A stretch of DNA of 64,000 nucleotides from Streptomyces spiroverticillatus (lineage in GTDB: Bacteria; Actinomycetota; Actinomycetes; Streptomycetales; Streptomycetaceae): assembly GCA_014650415.1 (NCBI GenBank), contig BMUX01000001.1, positions 645,266-709,265 on the forward strand, given 5' to 3'. Below the pieces are notes generated by a model. It searched no databases. It was not told the DNA's origin and saw only the letters and a list, made by a program, of their open reading frames with translations. Both the position numbers and the translations under genes were made by a program. Every line of letters begins with the position of its first letter. Position 1 is the first letter of the stretch. This document shows, piece after piece, positions 8,741 through 17,001 of the stretch.

Positions 8741-9004
8741 TCAGTCCCGCTCGACCGACTCGAACCGCCACCGGTGCACGGCCCGGGTGATCAACTCCCC
8801 GTCCGGCTCCGGGAGTTCGGGCAGCTCCGCATCGTAGGGAGCATCCCACCAGGTGATGACCAGGACCCGGTCCTGGGGCGCCCGGAGGATCTCGCGGCGC
8901 AACGGCGCGGTGGCGAGGACCTCCGCCTGGGCGTAGGCCCACTCCAGGAGTTCGGGCCCGCGGCCGTCGACGGCACGGGCCTCCCACATCAGCGCGACGG
9001 TCAT
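8741..9004 (-). CDS. Small conserved-looking protein coupled to tsaD
   Basis: An 87-residue protein beginning [16 protein letters not shown]. It contains [27 protein letters not shown] and ends in [10 protein letters not shown]. Its ATG overlaps the tsaD stop (ATGA), so it is probably translated by coupling and belongs to the t6A gene set transcript. Alternating hydrophobic residues and the size suggest a small ferredoxin-like monooxygenase/ABM-type fold, but that is a guess. No membrane segment or signal peptide is present. Confidence 0.6.
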   Translation of the reverse strand: MTVALMWEARAVDGRGPELLEWAYAQAEVLATAPLRREILRAPQDRVLVITWWDAPYDAELPELPEPDGELITRAVHRWRFESVERD

Positions 9005-10119
9005 GAGTAGAGGTTGTCCTTGCTGATCTCGTGAACGTGGTCATGAGAGTGCGAGTGCGAGTGCCCCGGTACGTGCGGCTCCGTCACCGGAAGCGAGGAG
9101 TCCGCCGAGAGGTCCCAGTCGGAGGCGGCCCGGCCCCTGGCCACCATCTCCGCGCCGAGGGCGGCGACCATCGCCCCGTTGTCCGTGCACAGGCCCGGAC
9201 GCGGGACGCGCACCTTGATGCCCGCCTTCTCGCAGCGCTCGGCAGCGAGGGCCCGCAGCCGGGAGTTCGCGGCGACCCCGCCGCCGATCATGAGGTGGTC
9301 GACGCCCTCGTCCTTGCAGGCACGGACGGCCTTGCGGGTCAGTACGTCGACGACCGCCTCCTGGAAGGACGCGGCGACGTCGCGCACCGGCACCTCCTCG
9401 CCCGCGTTCCGCTTGGCCTCGATCCAGCGGGCCACGGCGGTCTTCAGGCCGGAGAAGGAGAAGTCGTACGCCGGGTCGCGCGAGCCGGTGAGACCGCGCG
9501 GGAAGTGGATCGCCTTCGGGTCGCCCTCGCGCGCGAGCCGGTCGATGACCGGGCCGCCGGGGAAGCCGAGGTGCAGCACGCGGGCGATCTTGTCGAAGGC
9601 CTCGCCGGCCGCGTCGTCGATGGTCGCGCCCATCGGGCGGACGTCGGAGGTGATGTCCGGGGCGAGCAGCAGCGAGGAGTGCCCGCCGCTGACCAGCAGC
9701 GCCATGGTCGGCTCGGGGAGCTTGCCGTGTTCGAGCTGGTCGACGCAGATGTGCGAGGCCAAATGGTTCACCCCGTACAGGGGCTTCCCCAGTGCGTACG
9801 CATAGGCCTTGGCCGCCGTCGTGCCCACCAGCAGTGCGCCCGCGAGCCCCGGGCCCGCCGTGACCGCGATGCCGTCCAGGTCGGAGGCGGCGATTCCGGC
9901 GTCCTTCAGGGCGCGCTGGATGGTCGGGACCATCGCCTCCAAGTGCGCGCGCGAGGCGATCTCGGGGACGACTCCGCCGAAGCGCGCGTGCGTGTCGACG
10001 CTGGAGGCGACCGCGTCGGCGAGCAGCGTCGTGCCGCGCACGATGCCGACGCCGGTCTCGTCGCAGGAGGTCTCGATGCCGAGGACCAAAGGCTCGTCGA
10101 TACCGCTGACAAGGTTCAT
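9001..10119 (-). CDS. tsaD: tRNA N6-adenosine threonylcarbamoyltransferase
   Basis: TsaD transfers the threonylcarbamoyl group from TC-AMP to A37 of ANN-reading tRNAs, together with TsaB and TsaE. The 372-residue sequence begins [23 protein letters not shown] and has the ASKHA-fold nucleotide motifs. Metal ligands are expected in the SRAHLE and NHLASHI regions, and [13 protein letters not shown] and [11 protein letters not shown] are typical. Its ATG overlaps the rimI stop. The C-terminus carries an unusual His-rich tail ([13 protein letters not shown]) beyond the normal end of the fold. tsaB lies upstream in the same operon and tsaE further upstream, so three of the t6A enzymes are encoded here. 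Confidence 0.96.
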   Translation of the reverse strand: MNLVSGIDEPLVLGIETSCDETGVGIVRGTTLLADAVASSVDTHARFGGVVPEIASRAHLEAMVPTIQRALKDAGIAASDLDGIAVTAGPGLAGALLVGTTAAKAYAYALGKPLYGVNHLASHICVDQLEHGKLPEPTMALLVSGGHSSLLLAPDITSDVRPMGATIDDAAGEAFDKIARVLHLGFPGGPVIDRLAREGDPKAIHFPRGLTGSRDPAYDFSFSGLKTAVARWIEAKRNAGEEVPVRDVAASFQEAVVDVLTRKAVRACKDEGVDHLMIGGGVAANSRLRALAAERCEKAGIKVRVPRPGLCTDNGAMVAALGAEMVARGRAASDWDLSADSSLPVTEPHVPGHSHSHSHDHVHEISKDNLYS

Positions 10120-10634
10120 GGCTGGATCTCTTCTGTCTCTTCGGTCGTCGTACGGCGCATCACGAGGGCGTCGACGTTGCCCGGCTGGTAGTAGCCCTTG
10201 CGGAAGCCGATCGGCTCGAAGCCGAAGCGTTCGTAGAGCCGCTGGGCGCGCGTGTTGTCGACGCGCACTTCGAGCAGCACCTCGGCGCACTCGAAGGCGG
10301 TCGCGTGCTTGAGCAGGTCGGTGAGGAGGCGGGCGCCGAGGCCGGTGCCCCACTGGTCGCGGGCGACCGCGATGGTCTGTACGTCGCCGAGGTCGCCGGC
10401 GGCGGCCAGGCCCGCGTACCCGACGAGGCGGCCGGTCGCGGGATCCTCGGCGACGACGTACCGGCGGGTGGCGCGGGGGCCGCGCGCGTACGCCAGCTCG
10501 GACCAGAACATCCCCGGCGACCAGGCGTCCTCGGGGAACAGCTCGTGTTCGAGTTCCAGTACGGGATCGATGTCCCACCAGCGCATCTCGCGCAGGACGG
10601 CGGCCCCGGTCTGCTCGGCGGAGGCGGCGGTCAC
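10116..10634 (-). CDS. rimI: Ribosomal protein S18-alanine N-acetyltransferase (GNAT)
   Basis: A 172-residue GNAT-family acetyltransferase. The acetyl-CoA loop appears as [17 protein letters not shown], and the C-terminal pattern [25 protein letters not shown] is typical of RimI, which acetylates the N-terminal Ala of ribosomal protein S18. Start: GTG 10634 overlaps the tsaB stop as GTGA, which indicates coupled translation; longer frames run into tsaB. It lies between tsaB and tsaD, a very common bacterial arrangement. Confidence 0.92.
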   Translation of the reverse strand: MTAASAEQTGAAVLREMRWWDIDPVLELEHELFPEDAWSPGMFWSELAYARGPRATRRYVVAEDPATGRLVGYAGLAAAGDLGDVQTIAVARDQWGTGLGARLLTDLLKHATAFECAEVLLEVRVDNTRAQRLYERFGFEPIGFRKGYYQPGNVDALVMRRTTTEETEEIQP

Positions 10635-11284
10635 TTGGGGGTGACCACCTTGTAGTTCTTCGGCACCTGGGCGTCGGGGCGGCGCAGGTAGAGGGGCAGC
10701 GGCGGCAGGAAGTCCGCTCCCGCGGCCAGCTTCTCGGCGGCGAGCGAGGCGAGGGCCGCCGCCGACACGTTCTCGGGCTCGCGGGCTTCGGGGAAGGCCT
10801 CGGGGTACAGGAGCGCGCCCGCGCCGACGACGGGCAGGCCCGCGAGGGACTCGGCGATCTCGGCGGGGCGGTCGACGGCGGGCTCGGTGGTGCGGGTGCG
10901 CGCGTCGTCGTACCGGGCCCAGTAGACCTCCTTGCGGCGGGCGTCCGTCGCCACCGCGAAGGGCCCCTCCAGCTCGGTGGCGTACGCGAGGGCGTCCAGC
11001 GTGCACAGGCCGTGCACGGGCACGCCGAGCGCGAAGCCGAAGGTCTCGGCGGTCGCGAGGCCGACCCTCAGTCCGGTGTACGGTCCCGGGCCGACGCCCA
11101 CGACCAGTCCGGTCACGGCGTCGAGCTTCAGGCCCGCCGTGCGGAGGGTCTCGTCGATCAGGGGCAGCAGCAGTTCCCCGTGCCTTCGGGCGTCGACGCG
11201 GGTGGTCTCGGCTACGACGGAGTCCCCGTCGTGGAGGGCGACGGTGACGGCGGGGGTGGCGGTATCAACGGCGAGCAGGAGCAC
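10631..11284 (-). CDS. tsaB: t6A biosynthesis protein TsaB
   Basis: TsaB is the inactive TsaD paralogue that scaffolds the TsaD-TsaE complex in t6A37 synthesis. The 217-residue sequence opens with [20 protein letters not shown] and has [20 protein letters not shown], the family hallmark. The stop overlaps the rimI GTG. The 479-base gap between this gene and the next minus-strand gene upstream holds an iron-box-like promoter and a short plus-strand gene, so tsaB probably begins its own transcript there. Confidence 0.95.
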   Translation of the reverse strand: MLLLAVDTATPAVTVALHDGDSVVAETTRVDARRHGELLLPLIDETLRTAGLKLDAVTGLVVGVGPGPYTGLRVGLATAETFGFALGVPVHGLCTLDALAYATELEGPFAVATDARRKEVYWARYDDARTRTTEPAVDRPAEIAESLAGLPVVGAGALLYPEAFPEAREPENVSAAALASLAAEKLAAGADFLPPLPLYLRRPDAQVPKNYKVVTPK

Positions 11285-11445
11285 ACGAACAGCCTACGGC
11301 CCGTGGGAGACGGACACGGCGTCCGTCCACAGGGGCCGGTCGGCCGCCGGGAACTCCGGCGCCGCGCCGTCCGTTCTCCCCGTACATTCCGACAACGTGT
11401 CGGGAAGATGTTGCATCGGGGGTGCGCGGCATGGTCACATGGGAC

Positions 11446-11474
11446 TTGAGACACAGGTTAGGTCTACCTAACCA
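11446..11474 (+). promoter_or_regulatory. Promoter with DtxR/DmdR-type iron-box-like palindrome
   Basis: A perfect 8-2-8 inverted repeat, GGTTAGGTCTACCTAACC, lies at 11456-11473. It overlaps the spacer and -10 of a plausible promoter (TTGAGA, 17 bases, TAACCA). A 19-base register here matches the iron-box type TTAGGTTAGGCTCACCTAA at 14 positions. Members of the DtxR/IdeR/DmdR family repress such sites when loaded with Fe(II). The arrangement predicts iron repression of the small gene 51 bases downstream. Confidence 0.6.
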
Positions 11475-11524
11475 CCATCCCGCTGCGCCTGCTCCCGTCG
11501 CTCCCGCCGCCCCAGGAGGCGTCC

Positions 11525-11719
11525 ATGTCGGCACCGGAACGAGAAGTCGAGAAGCCCATGACGTCTGCCGCCCCCGCCCCGGCTCCCGTCGCGCCTGTCT
11601 CCATGAGCGCCCTGCTCGCGTCCTGCGCCGCGGCCACGGCGGTGTCGACCCCGCCCCGGGAGACCGCCGCGTCCCCGGACACCGAGAAGGGGACCGCCGG
11701 GCGGCGCGAAGCCGCTTAG
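11525..11719 (+). CDS. Short Ala/Pro-rich peptide behind an iron-box-like promoter
   Basis: A 64-codon frame preceded by a perfect AGGAGG five bases before ATG, the strongest evidence that it is translated. The product has a short charged start (MSAPEREVEKP), an Ala/Pro run, a central MSALLASCAAATAVSTPPRE with a single Cys, and a hydrophilic Lys/Glu/Arg tail. There is no signal peptide and no obvious membrane helix. I do not recognise the family. Size, isolation and iron-type control suggest an iron-responsive small protein or a modified-peptide precursor; both are guesses. Confidence 0.6.
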   Translation: MSAPEREVEKPMTSAAPAPAPVAPVSMSALLASCAAATAVSTPPRETAASPDTEKGTAGRREAA

Positions 11720-11763
11720 GAAGTCCCCTTAACCGGGTTAACCGGGTTGATCGGGTCCGGGGG

Positions 11764-12333
11764 TTACGGAACGACGACCACCTTGACGCCGCCCGTCGCG
11801 AACTCCCAGACCTTCGAGCCGTCCTCGCGGCTCAGCCGCACCGCGCCCGTGCCCTCCTGCGGCTTGACGCCCGGGGTCGGCATCGTGCCGTCGACGGCGG
11901 CGCTGAAGCCGATCGTCACCCCGTCGACGTTGGCGAACCGCACCACGTGCTCCACGGGCTTGCCGTCCGATCCGGTGATCCGGTTCGAGCGGGTCGTCAC
12001 GCGATAGGTGTCCGGCGTCGGGCTGACCGCGCTCGGCGCGACCACGAAGGTCGGCGGCTTGGTGCCCGGCTTGGCCTCGGAGTCCACCAGCCAGATCCGC
12101 TTGCCGGAGAGCGAATACACCACGCGGGTTCCCTTGCCCGAGTCGGCGGGCAGCTCCAGCGGTGAGCGCGGCTTGGCCTTCTCCTTGGCGCCGGGCTGGG
12201 TGGGCGCGGTGGACGCGCTGGGCCTGGACACCGAGTCGGGTACGTTCGCCGACGCCTGGTAGGCGAGGAAGCCGACGACGGCGAGTGCCCCCGCGGTGAG
12301 CCCGGCCACGATTCCCGAGCTGCTGCTAGCCAC
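11764..12333 (-). CDS. Membrane-anchored protein with catalytically empty L,D-transpeptidase-like domain
   Basis: A 189-residue protein from GTG 12333 (AAAGG nine bases upstream; an ATG at 12366 is in frame). One N-terminal membrane helix (GIVAGLTAGALAVVGFLAYQ) is followed by a Ser/Pro/Lys-rich linker. The domain after it reads RVVYSLSGKRIWLVDSEA, then a proline-rich PDTYRVTTRS stretch, and ends GAVRLSREDGSKVWEF. The pattern resembles the YkuD fold, but the motif that normally contains His and the SxGC Cys has neither. It could therefore be a non-catalytic relative. That assignment rests on my reading of the motif order and needs a profile search. Confidence 0.55.
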   Translation of the reverse strand: MASSSSGIVAGLTAGALAVVGFLAYQASANVPDSVSRPSASTAPTQPGAKEKAKPRSPLELPADSGKGTRVVYSLSGKRIWLVDSEAKPGTKPPTFVVAPSAVSPTPDTYRVTTRSNRITGSDGKPVEHVVRFANVDGVTIGFSAAVDGTMPTPGVKPQEGTGAVRLSREDGSKVWEFATGGVKVVVVP

Positions 12334-12532
12334 CTTGCTGCACCTTTCGATCAACGCTTCGGTCAAGTCCCCGCATGACTTGTCGTGACGGTAGCAGCAG
12401 CGGCACGGCCCGCCCGGACGCCGTGCTTCCGCCGGGAACGGGCGTTTCGCGCACCCGGGCCGGGCCCGGAGGATGCCGCGCGGCGCGGCCGGCCCCGGCC
12501 CCGGAGCCGTGCACCCGGGCCGGGGCAGGGCG

Positions 12533-13072
12533 TCAGCCGCCGAGGCCCGCCAGGTCGGCGAAGTCGGTGTCCGCCCAGCGCGCGCCGATGCCGGTCAGGC
12601 GCACCTTCCGTACGTCGTCGTCCGTGTCGCCCGTCGCGCGGTCGATGACGACGTGCAGCCGGTCGTCGGAGAGCTCCTCGACCTTGCCGTCGCCCCACTC
12701 CACGACGATCACCGAGTCGGGCAGCGAGACGTCCAGGTCGAGGTCCTCCATCTCGTCCAGGCCGCCGCCGAGGCGGTACGCGTCCACGTGCACCAGCGCG
12801 GGCCCCTCGCCCAGCGGCGGGTGCACCCGGGCGATGACGAAGGTCGGCGAGGTGACGGCACCCCGCACGCCCAGGCCCTCGCCGAGGCCCCGGGTCAGCG
12901 TGGTCTTGCCCGCGCCGAGTTCGCCGGTGAGCATCACGAGGTCGCCGGGACGCAGCAGCTTCGCGAGCGCGCGCCCCAGGTCCCCCATGGCGGCGGGGGA
13001 GATGACGGTGACGGAGTGAGAGGTGGTGACCGGGCCGTTCTCAGCGGCCCCGCTGCTGTGCGGTGCGTCCAT
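12533..13072 (-). CDS. tsaE: tRNA threonylcarbamoyladenosine biosynthesis ATPase TsaE
   Basis: TsaE is the P-loop ATPase that drives turnover of the TsaB-TsaD complex in t6A formation. The sequence has the Walker A motif GELGAGKTTLTRGLGEGLG, the switch-like SPTFVIARVH, and VHVDAYRLGG and VVEWGD, typical of the family. ATG 13072 overlaps the preceding hydrolase gene by 32 bases. A GTG at 13030, just past the hydrolase stop, is an alternative that would drop a hydrophilic N-terminal stretch. It belongs to the alr-hydrolase-tsaE run. Confidence 0.93.
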   Translation of the reverse strand: MDAPHSSGAAENGPVTTSHSVTVISPAAMGDLGRALAKLLRPGDLVMLTGELGAGKTTLTRGLGEGLGVRGAVTSPTFVIARVHPPLGEGPALVHVDAYRLGGGLDEMEDLDLDVSLPDSVIVVEWGDGKVEELSDDRLHVVIDRATGDTDDDVRKVRLTGIGARWADTDFADLAGLGG

Positions 13073-14390
13073 GCTCCCCAACGGTAGTGGGCGGCACGGC
13101 CCCCGCCCGACCCAGCAGGTCCTCCAGCCGGCCGGTGACCAGTTCCGGGTGCTCCAGCATCACCAGATGGCCCGCGTCGGGGACGATCTCCAGCTCGGCG
13201 TCCGGCAGCAGCGCGGCGATGGCCTCGCTGTGCGAACTGGGCGTGACCAGGTCCTTCGCACCCGCCAGGACGAGCACCGGGAGCTGCGCGAAGTGCTGGA
13301 GCGCGGCCGTCTTGTCGTGGTCCTGGAAGGCCGGGTAGAACTCGGCGACCACGTCGATGGGCGTGCCCTCGATCAGCCGTTCCGCGAACCGGGCCACCGC
13401 CGGGTCGACGTCGCGCGACCCGAACGAGTACCGCTTGACGATCCCCGCGAACAGGTCGGCCGTGGCCCTGCGCCCCCGCTCCACCAGCTCCGCCTGCGAA
13501 CCCAACGCACGCAGCACGCGCGGCAGGACACGGCGCACCGCGTTCATCCCCGCGACTGGCAGCCCGAAGTTGACCTCGCCCATCCGCCCCGACGACGTGC
13601 CGACGAGCGCAACGCCGAGCACCCGCTCGCGGATCAGCTCCGGGTACTGGTCGGCCAGTGCCATCACCGTCATGCCGCCCATCGAGTGCCCCACCAGCAC
13701 CAACGGCCCCTCGGGGGCGGCCGCGTCGATGACCGCCTTCAGGTCCCGGCCGAGCTGGTCGATGGTGATCTGCTCGCCGTCGGCCTGCGCGGAGCCGCGC
13801 GCGGAGCGGCCGTGGCTGCGCTGGTCCCAGTGCACGGTGCGCACGAGACCGCGCAGGGCGGCGCGCTGGAAGTGCCAGGAGTCCTGGTTGAGGCAGTAGC
13901 CGTGGCTGAAGACGACGGTGACGGGGGGCGTGGCCGTGCGCCCGAAGAGCTTGCGGCGGGGTTTGCCCTTGCCGCCGCCCCCGGCGCTGCCGCCCTTGGC
14001 GCTGCTGCCGTTGGCGCTGCTGCCCTTGGCGCTGCTGCCGTTGCGGGACTCGCCCGACGGCTGGCCGCCGATCGCCGGCACCGTCCCGGTGCCCTCGCCC
14101 CTCGGGTCGTCCACCTCGTAGTACAGCTCCGTGCCGTCGTCGGCGAGCGCCGTGCCCGGGGTGCCGCGCAGCGCCCCGTACGGGCCCGCCGCGTCCAGGG
14201 CGAGCCGGGCCTTCTTGCGCATCCCCCGCCCGACGGTGAGCCGTTCGACCGCCACGCCCGCCGCCGCTCCGGCGGCGATCACGCCTATCGCGGCCCCGGC
14301 GAGTCCCGCCCGGCGCCAGTTGCCGGGGGCCGCCGCGTCGGCCGCCGTGCGTGCCGCGGCGGCGACGCCCTCCGCGCTGCTCCTGCTCAC
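13041..14390 (-). CDS. Alpha/beta hydrolase with N-terminal membrane segment
   Basis: A 449-residue protein, starting at GTG 14390 behind GAGGAG. The nucleophile elbow GHSMGG, preceded by VLVG, places the catalytic Ser in a classical alpha/beta-hydrolase core. The oxyanion region is HGYCLNQDSWHFQ, and PDAGHLVMLEHPE gives the catalytic His. A hydrophobic helix (GLAGAAIGVIAAGAAAGVAVE) near residue 30 suggests membrane attachment. A Gly/Ser/Lys insertion with three repeats of NGSSAKG-type sequence lies between the strands. It sits between alr and tsaE, an order often seen in actinomycetes; the substrate is unknown. Confidence 0.85.
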   Translation of the reverse strand: MSRSSAEGVAAAARTAADAAAPGNWRRAGLAGAAIGVIAAGAAAGVAVERLTVGRGMRKKARLALDAAGPYGALRGTPGTALADDGTELYYEVDDPRGEGTGTVPAIGGQPSGESRNGSSAKGSSANGSSAKGGSAGGGGKGKPRRKLFGRTATPPVTVVFSHGYCLNQDSWHFQRAALRGLVRTVHWDQRSHGRSARGSAQADGEQITIDQLGRDLKAVIDAAAPEGPLVLVGHSMGGMTVMALADQYPELIRERVLGVALVGTSSGRMGEVNFGLPVAGMNAVRRVLPRVLRALGSQAELVERGRRATADLFAGIVKRYSFGSRDVDPAVARFAERLIEGTPIDVVAEFYPAFQDHDKTAALQHFAQLPVLVLAGAKDLVTPSSHSEAIAALLPDAELEIVPDAGHLVMLEHPELVTGRLEDLLGRAGAVPPTTVGEHGRTAQQRGR

Positions 14391-14503
14391 GTGCCGCTCC
14401 TCGCTGGTGCCTGTCGGCCGACCGGAGTCCACCGGTCCGCCGGATCTACGGGATCATCCAACGCTCCCGCCCACGGGTCCAGGTGCACGGCTCCACCGAG
14501 CGG

Positions 14504-15829
14504 CTACCGGTCCCGGGCCGGGTCCTCGTCCAAAGGGCTCTCGTTCAAAGGGCTCTCGTTCACCAGGACGCGCGGAACGCGTGCGCCGATGCGCGTGACG
14601 ATCTCGTACGCAATCGTGTCCGCCGCCTGCGCCCAGTCCTCCGCGGTCGGCTCGCCCCGCTCGCCCGAGCCGAACAGGACGGCTTGTGCCCCCGGTTCGA
14701 CCGTTTCCCCGCCGAGGTCGACCACGAACTGGTCCATGGCGATACGTCCCCGGGCGCGCCGCCACCGCTCGCCGACCAGCACCGGGCCGCGCCCGGAGGC
14801 GCTGCGGGGGATGCCGTCCGCGTACCCGACGGGGATCAGGCCGAGGGTGGTGTCCCGCTCGGTGACGTAGTGGTGGCCGTAGCTGACGCCGTGCCCGGCG
14901 GGGACCTCCTTGACCAGCGCGACCGAGGCGACGAGCCGCATCACCGGGCGCAGGCCCAGCTCGGCGGGGGTGCCCAGCTCCGAGCTCGGGGAGACCCCGT
15001 ACATCGCGATGCCCGTGCGCACCAGGTCGAAGTGGGCGTGCGGGAGGGTCAGCGTGGCCGGGGAGTTGGCGATGTGCCGCACCTCGGGGTCCAGGCCCTG
15101 CTTCTCGGCGTACGCGACCATCTCGCGGAACGCGGTGAGCTGGAGGTCGATCGAGGGGTGGCCGGGCTCGTCGGCGCACGCGAAGTGCGACCACAGGCCG
15201 GTGACCTTGACCAGGCCCTCGGCCTCGGCAGCGCGGGCGGCGGCGACCAGGGCGGGCCAGTCGGCGGGCTGGCAGCCGTTGCGCCCCAGGCCCGTGTCGG
15301 CCTTGAGCTGGATCCTCGCCGTACGGCCCAGGGCGCGGGCGGCGGCGGTGACCTCCTCCAGTGCCCACATTCCGCTGACGCCCATGTCGAGACCGGCCTC
15401 GATGCCCTCGGCCCACGGGTCGCCCGGCGTCCACAGCCAGCACATGACGCGGGCGTCGGCCTCGGTGATCCCGGCGGCGCGCAGGGCGAGCGCCTCCTGC
15501 GGGGTCGCCGTGCCGAGCCAGGTCGCCCCGGCCTGAAGGGCGGCGCGGGCGCAGGGCAGCGCCCCGTGCCCGTACGCGTCGGACTTCACGACGGCCATCA
15601 GCGCGGCCTGCGGGGCGCGCTCGCGCAGCGTGCGGACGTTGGCGCGGAGCGCGGCGAGGTCGATCTCGGCGCGGGCCCGCATCGCAGGGCCCTGGGTCAC
15701 CGACTGGGTCATCGCCTGGCTCATCACGTCGTTCGGCACGCCGTTCGGCACGCCGTGCGGGGCGGCGCTCGGCGCGGGGAGGGGCGCACCGGTCGCCGCG
15801 GTCGTCACGGTCTCGGTCTTCACGGTCAT
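14504..15829 (-). CDS. alr: Alanine racemase
   Basis: This PLP enzyme interconverts L- and D-alanine for peptidoglycan synthesis. The lysine that binds PLP is in VVKSDAYGHG. The Tyr base of the partner subunit is in GVSYGHHY, and AMYGVSPS and the HFDLVRTG strand fit the family. From ATG 15829 the protein is 441 residues with an unusual 48-residue leader containing GVPNGVPND repeats. The C-terminus repeats NESPL. The gene order nnr - alr - hydrolase - tsaE on one strand is broken only by the plus-strand L,D-transpeptidase gene. Confidence 0.95.
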   Translation of the reverse strand: MTVKTETVTTAATGAPLPAPSAAPHGVPNGVPNDVMSQAMTQSVTQGPAMRARAEIDLAALRANVRTLRERAPQAALMAVVKSDAYGHGALPCARAALQAGATWLGTATPQEALALRAAGITEADARVMCWLWTPGDPWAEGIEAGLDMGVSGMWALEEVTAAARALGRTARIQLKADTGLGRNGCQPADWPALVAAARAAEAEGLVKVTGLWSHFACADEPGHPSIDLQLTAFREMVAYAEKQGLDPEVRHIANSPATLTLPHAHFDLVRTGIAMYGVSPSSELGTPAELGLRPVMRLVASVALVKEVPAGHGVSYGHHYVTERDTTLGLIPVGYADGIPRSASGRGPVLVGERWRRARGRIAMDQFVVDLGGETVEPGAQAVLFGSGERGEPTAEDWAQAADTIAYEIVTRIGARVPRVLVNESPLNESPLDEDPARDR

Positions 15830-16122
15830 CGCCACCAAGTCTCGCAGAGGGGTACGACAAGGCCGGTCCGACGGACCGGGCGGCACCCGGGCGTGACCGA
15901 CGCCACGTGCCGCCGTGTACGCGCCTTCTCACGGAACGTCACACATTCGGCCCGCACTTTCACCCGCTCGGCAGGCCGTGCCTGGCGGAGCGGGCCCGGC
16001 GGCCGCCCGATGGACCTAACCGAAGGGCCCGTTCCCGCGTCACCGCAGGGCCCCATTCCGCCGGTCCGCCGCATGCCGTCCGCCGCATGCGGATCCGCGC
16101 ACGCTGGAGGAGCTGAGGAACC

Positions 16123-16959
16123 ATGAAGCGCGCCCCCCTCTCCCGTCTGACCGCCCTGGCCGGTGTCGCCGCCGTCGCACTCACCGCCCTGCCCGCCACG
16201 GCGGCCGTCGCCGCGCCCACTGCCGTACCGGCCGCGCTGAGCGCCCCGGAGCCCCCGTGCACGGCGCCCACGGGCCCGTACCAGAAGGAACTGGAGCGCA
16301 AGCTGCGGCTCAAGGTCGACGGCAAGCAGTCGGCCGCGGACTGCGTGGCCATCCGCAAGCTCCAGCAGCAGCTGAACATCGACCCGGCGGACGGCCGGGC
16401 CACCGCCCAGACGCACGGCCTCCTGCTGGTCCGCGAGGCCCGCAAGAACCCGAACGCGGCGGGCAAGTGCCCGGTCCGCAGCTACTCGGTGACCTGCGTG
16501 GACCTGCGCCGCCAGCTCCTGTGGGTGCAGGTCGGCAAGAAGGTCACCTTCGCGCCGGTGCCGATCCGCAGCGGCATCCGGGGCCTGGAGACGCGGGTCG
16601 GCTGGCACCGGGTGTACTGGCGTCACAAGGACCACTTCTCCACCATCTACGACGGTGCGCCGATGCCGTACAGCCAGTTCTTCAGCGGCGGCCAGGCACT
16701 GCACGGCACGTACGGCGACCTCTTCGAGGCGGGCTCCGGCGGCTGCGTGAACCTCTACGTCGAGGACGCGGAACGCCTCTGGAAGAAGCTGGGCGTGGGC
16801 AGCCGCCTCTACGTCTGGGGCGCGAAGCCGGGCACCAACGTCCGCTACCGGGACGCGCACCGCCTCACGGACGAGGAACTGATCGCCAAGTACTCCGGCA
16901 GCGAGGAAATCCCGGTCACCTGGACCCTGAACACCCCCCTCTCCCCGACCGAGGGCTGA
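16123..16959 (+). CDS. Secreted L,D-transpeptidase (YkuD family)
   Basis: A 278-residue exported enzyme expected to form 3-3 crosslinks in peptidoglycan or attach proteins to it. The signal peptide MKRAPLSRLTALAGVAAVAL ends near AVAA. A peptidoglycan-binding-like helical region (residues about 45-105) precedes the catalytic domain. That domain has HGTYGDLFEAGSGGCVNLY, which holds the catalytic His and Cys. Four further cysteines (PPCTAP, DCVAI, KCPV, TCVD) could form two disulfides. A strong GGAGGAGCTGAGG precedes ATG 16123. It is transcribed away from alr and ends at a hairpin shared with nnr. Confidence 0.92.
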   Translation: MKRAPLSRLTALAGVAAVALTALPATAAVAAPTAVPAALSAPEPPCTAPTGPYQKELERKLRLKVDGKQSAADCVAIRKLQQQLNIDPADGRATAQTHGLLLVREARKNPNAAGKCPVRSYSVTCVDLRRQLLWVQVGKKVTFAPVPIRSGIRGLETRVGWHRVYWRHKDHFSTIYDGAPMPYSQFFSGGQALHGTYGDLFEAGSGGCVNLYVEDAERLWKKLGVGSRLYVWGAKPGTNVRYRDAHRLTDEELIAKYSGSEEIPVTWTLNTPLSPTEG

Positions 16960-16967
16960 CCCGCTCA

Positions 16968-16993
16968 CCCCGCCGCCCCCTTGGGCGGCGGGG
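16968..16993. terminator. Bidirectional terminator between L,D-transpeptidase and nnr
   Basis: A perfect 11-bp inverted repeat, CCCCGCCGCCC - CCTT - GGGCGGCGGGG, lies between the two convergent stops at 16959 and 17002. Its right arm belongs to the GC-rich CTTGGGCGGCGGGGCCG sequence that recurs elsewhere in the window. Confidence 0.75.
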
Positions 16994-17001
16994 CCGCCCC
17001 C

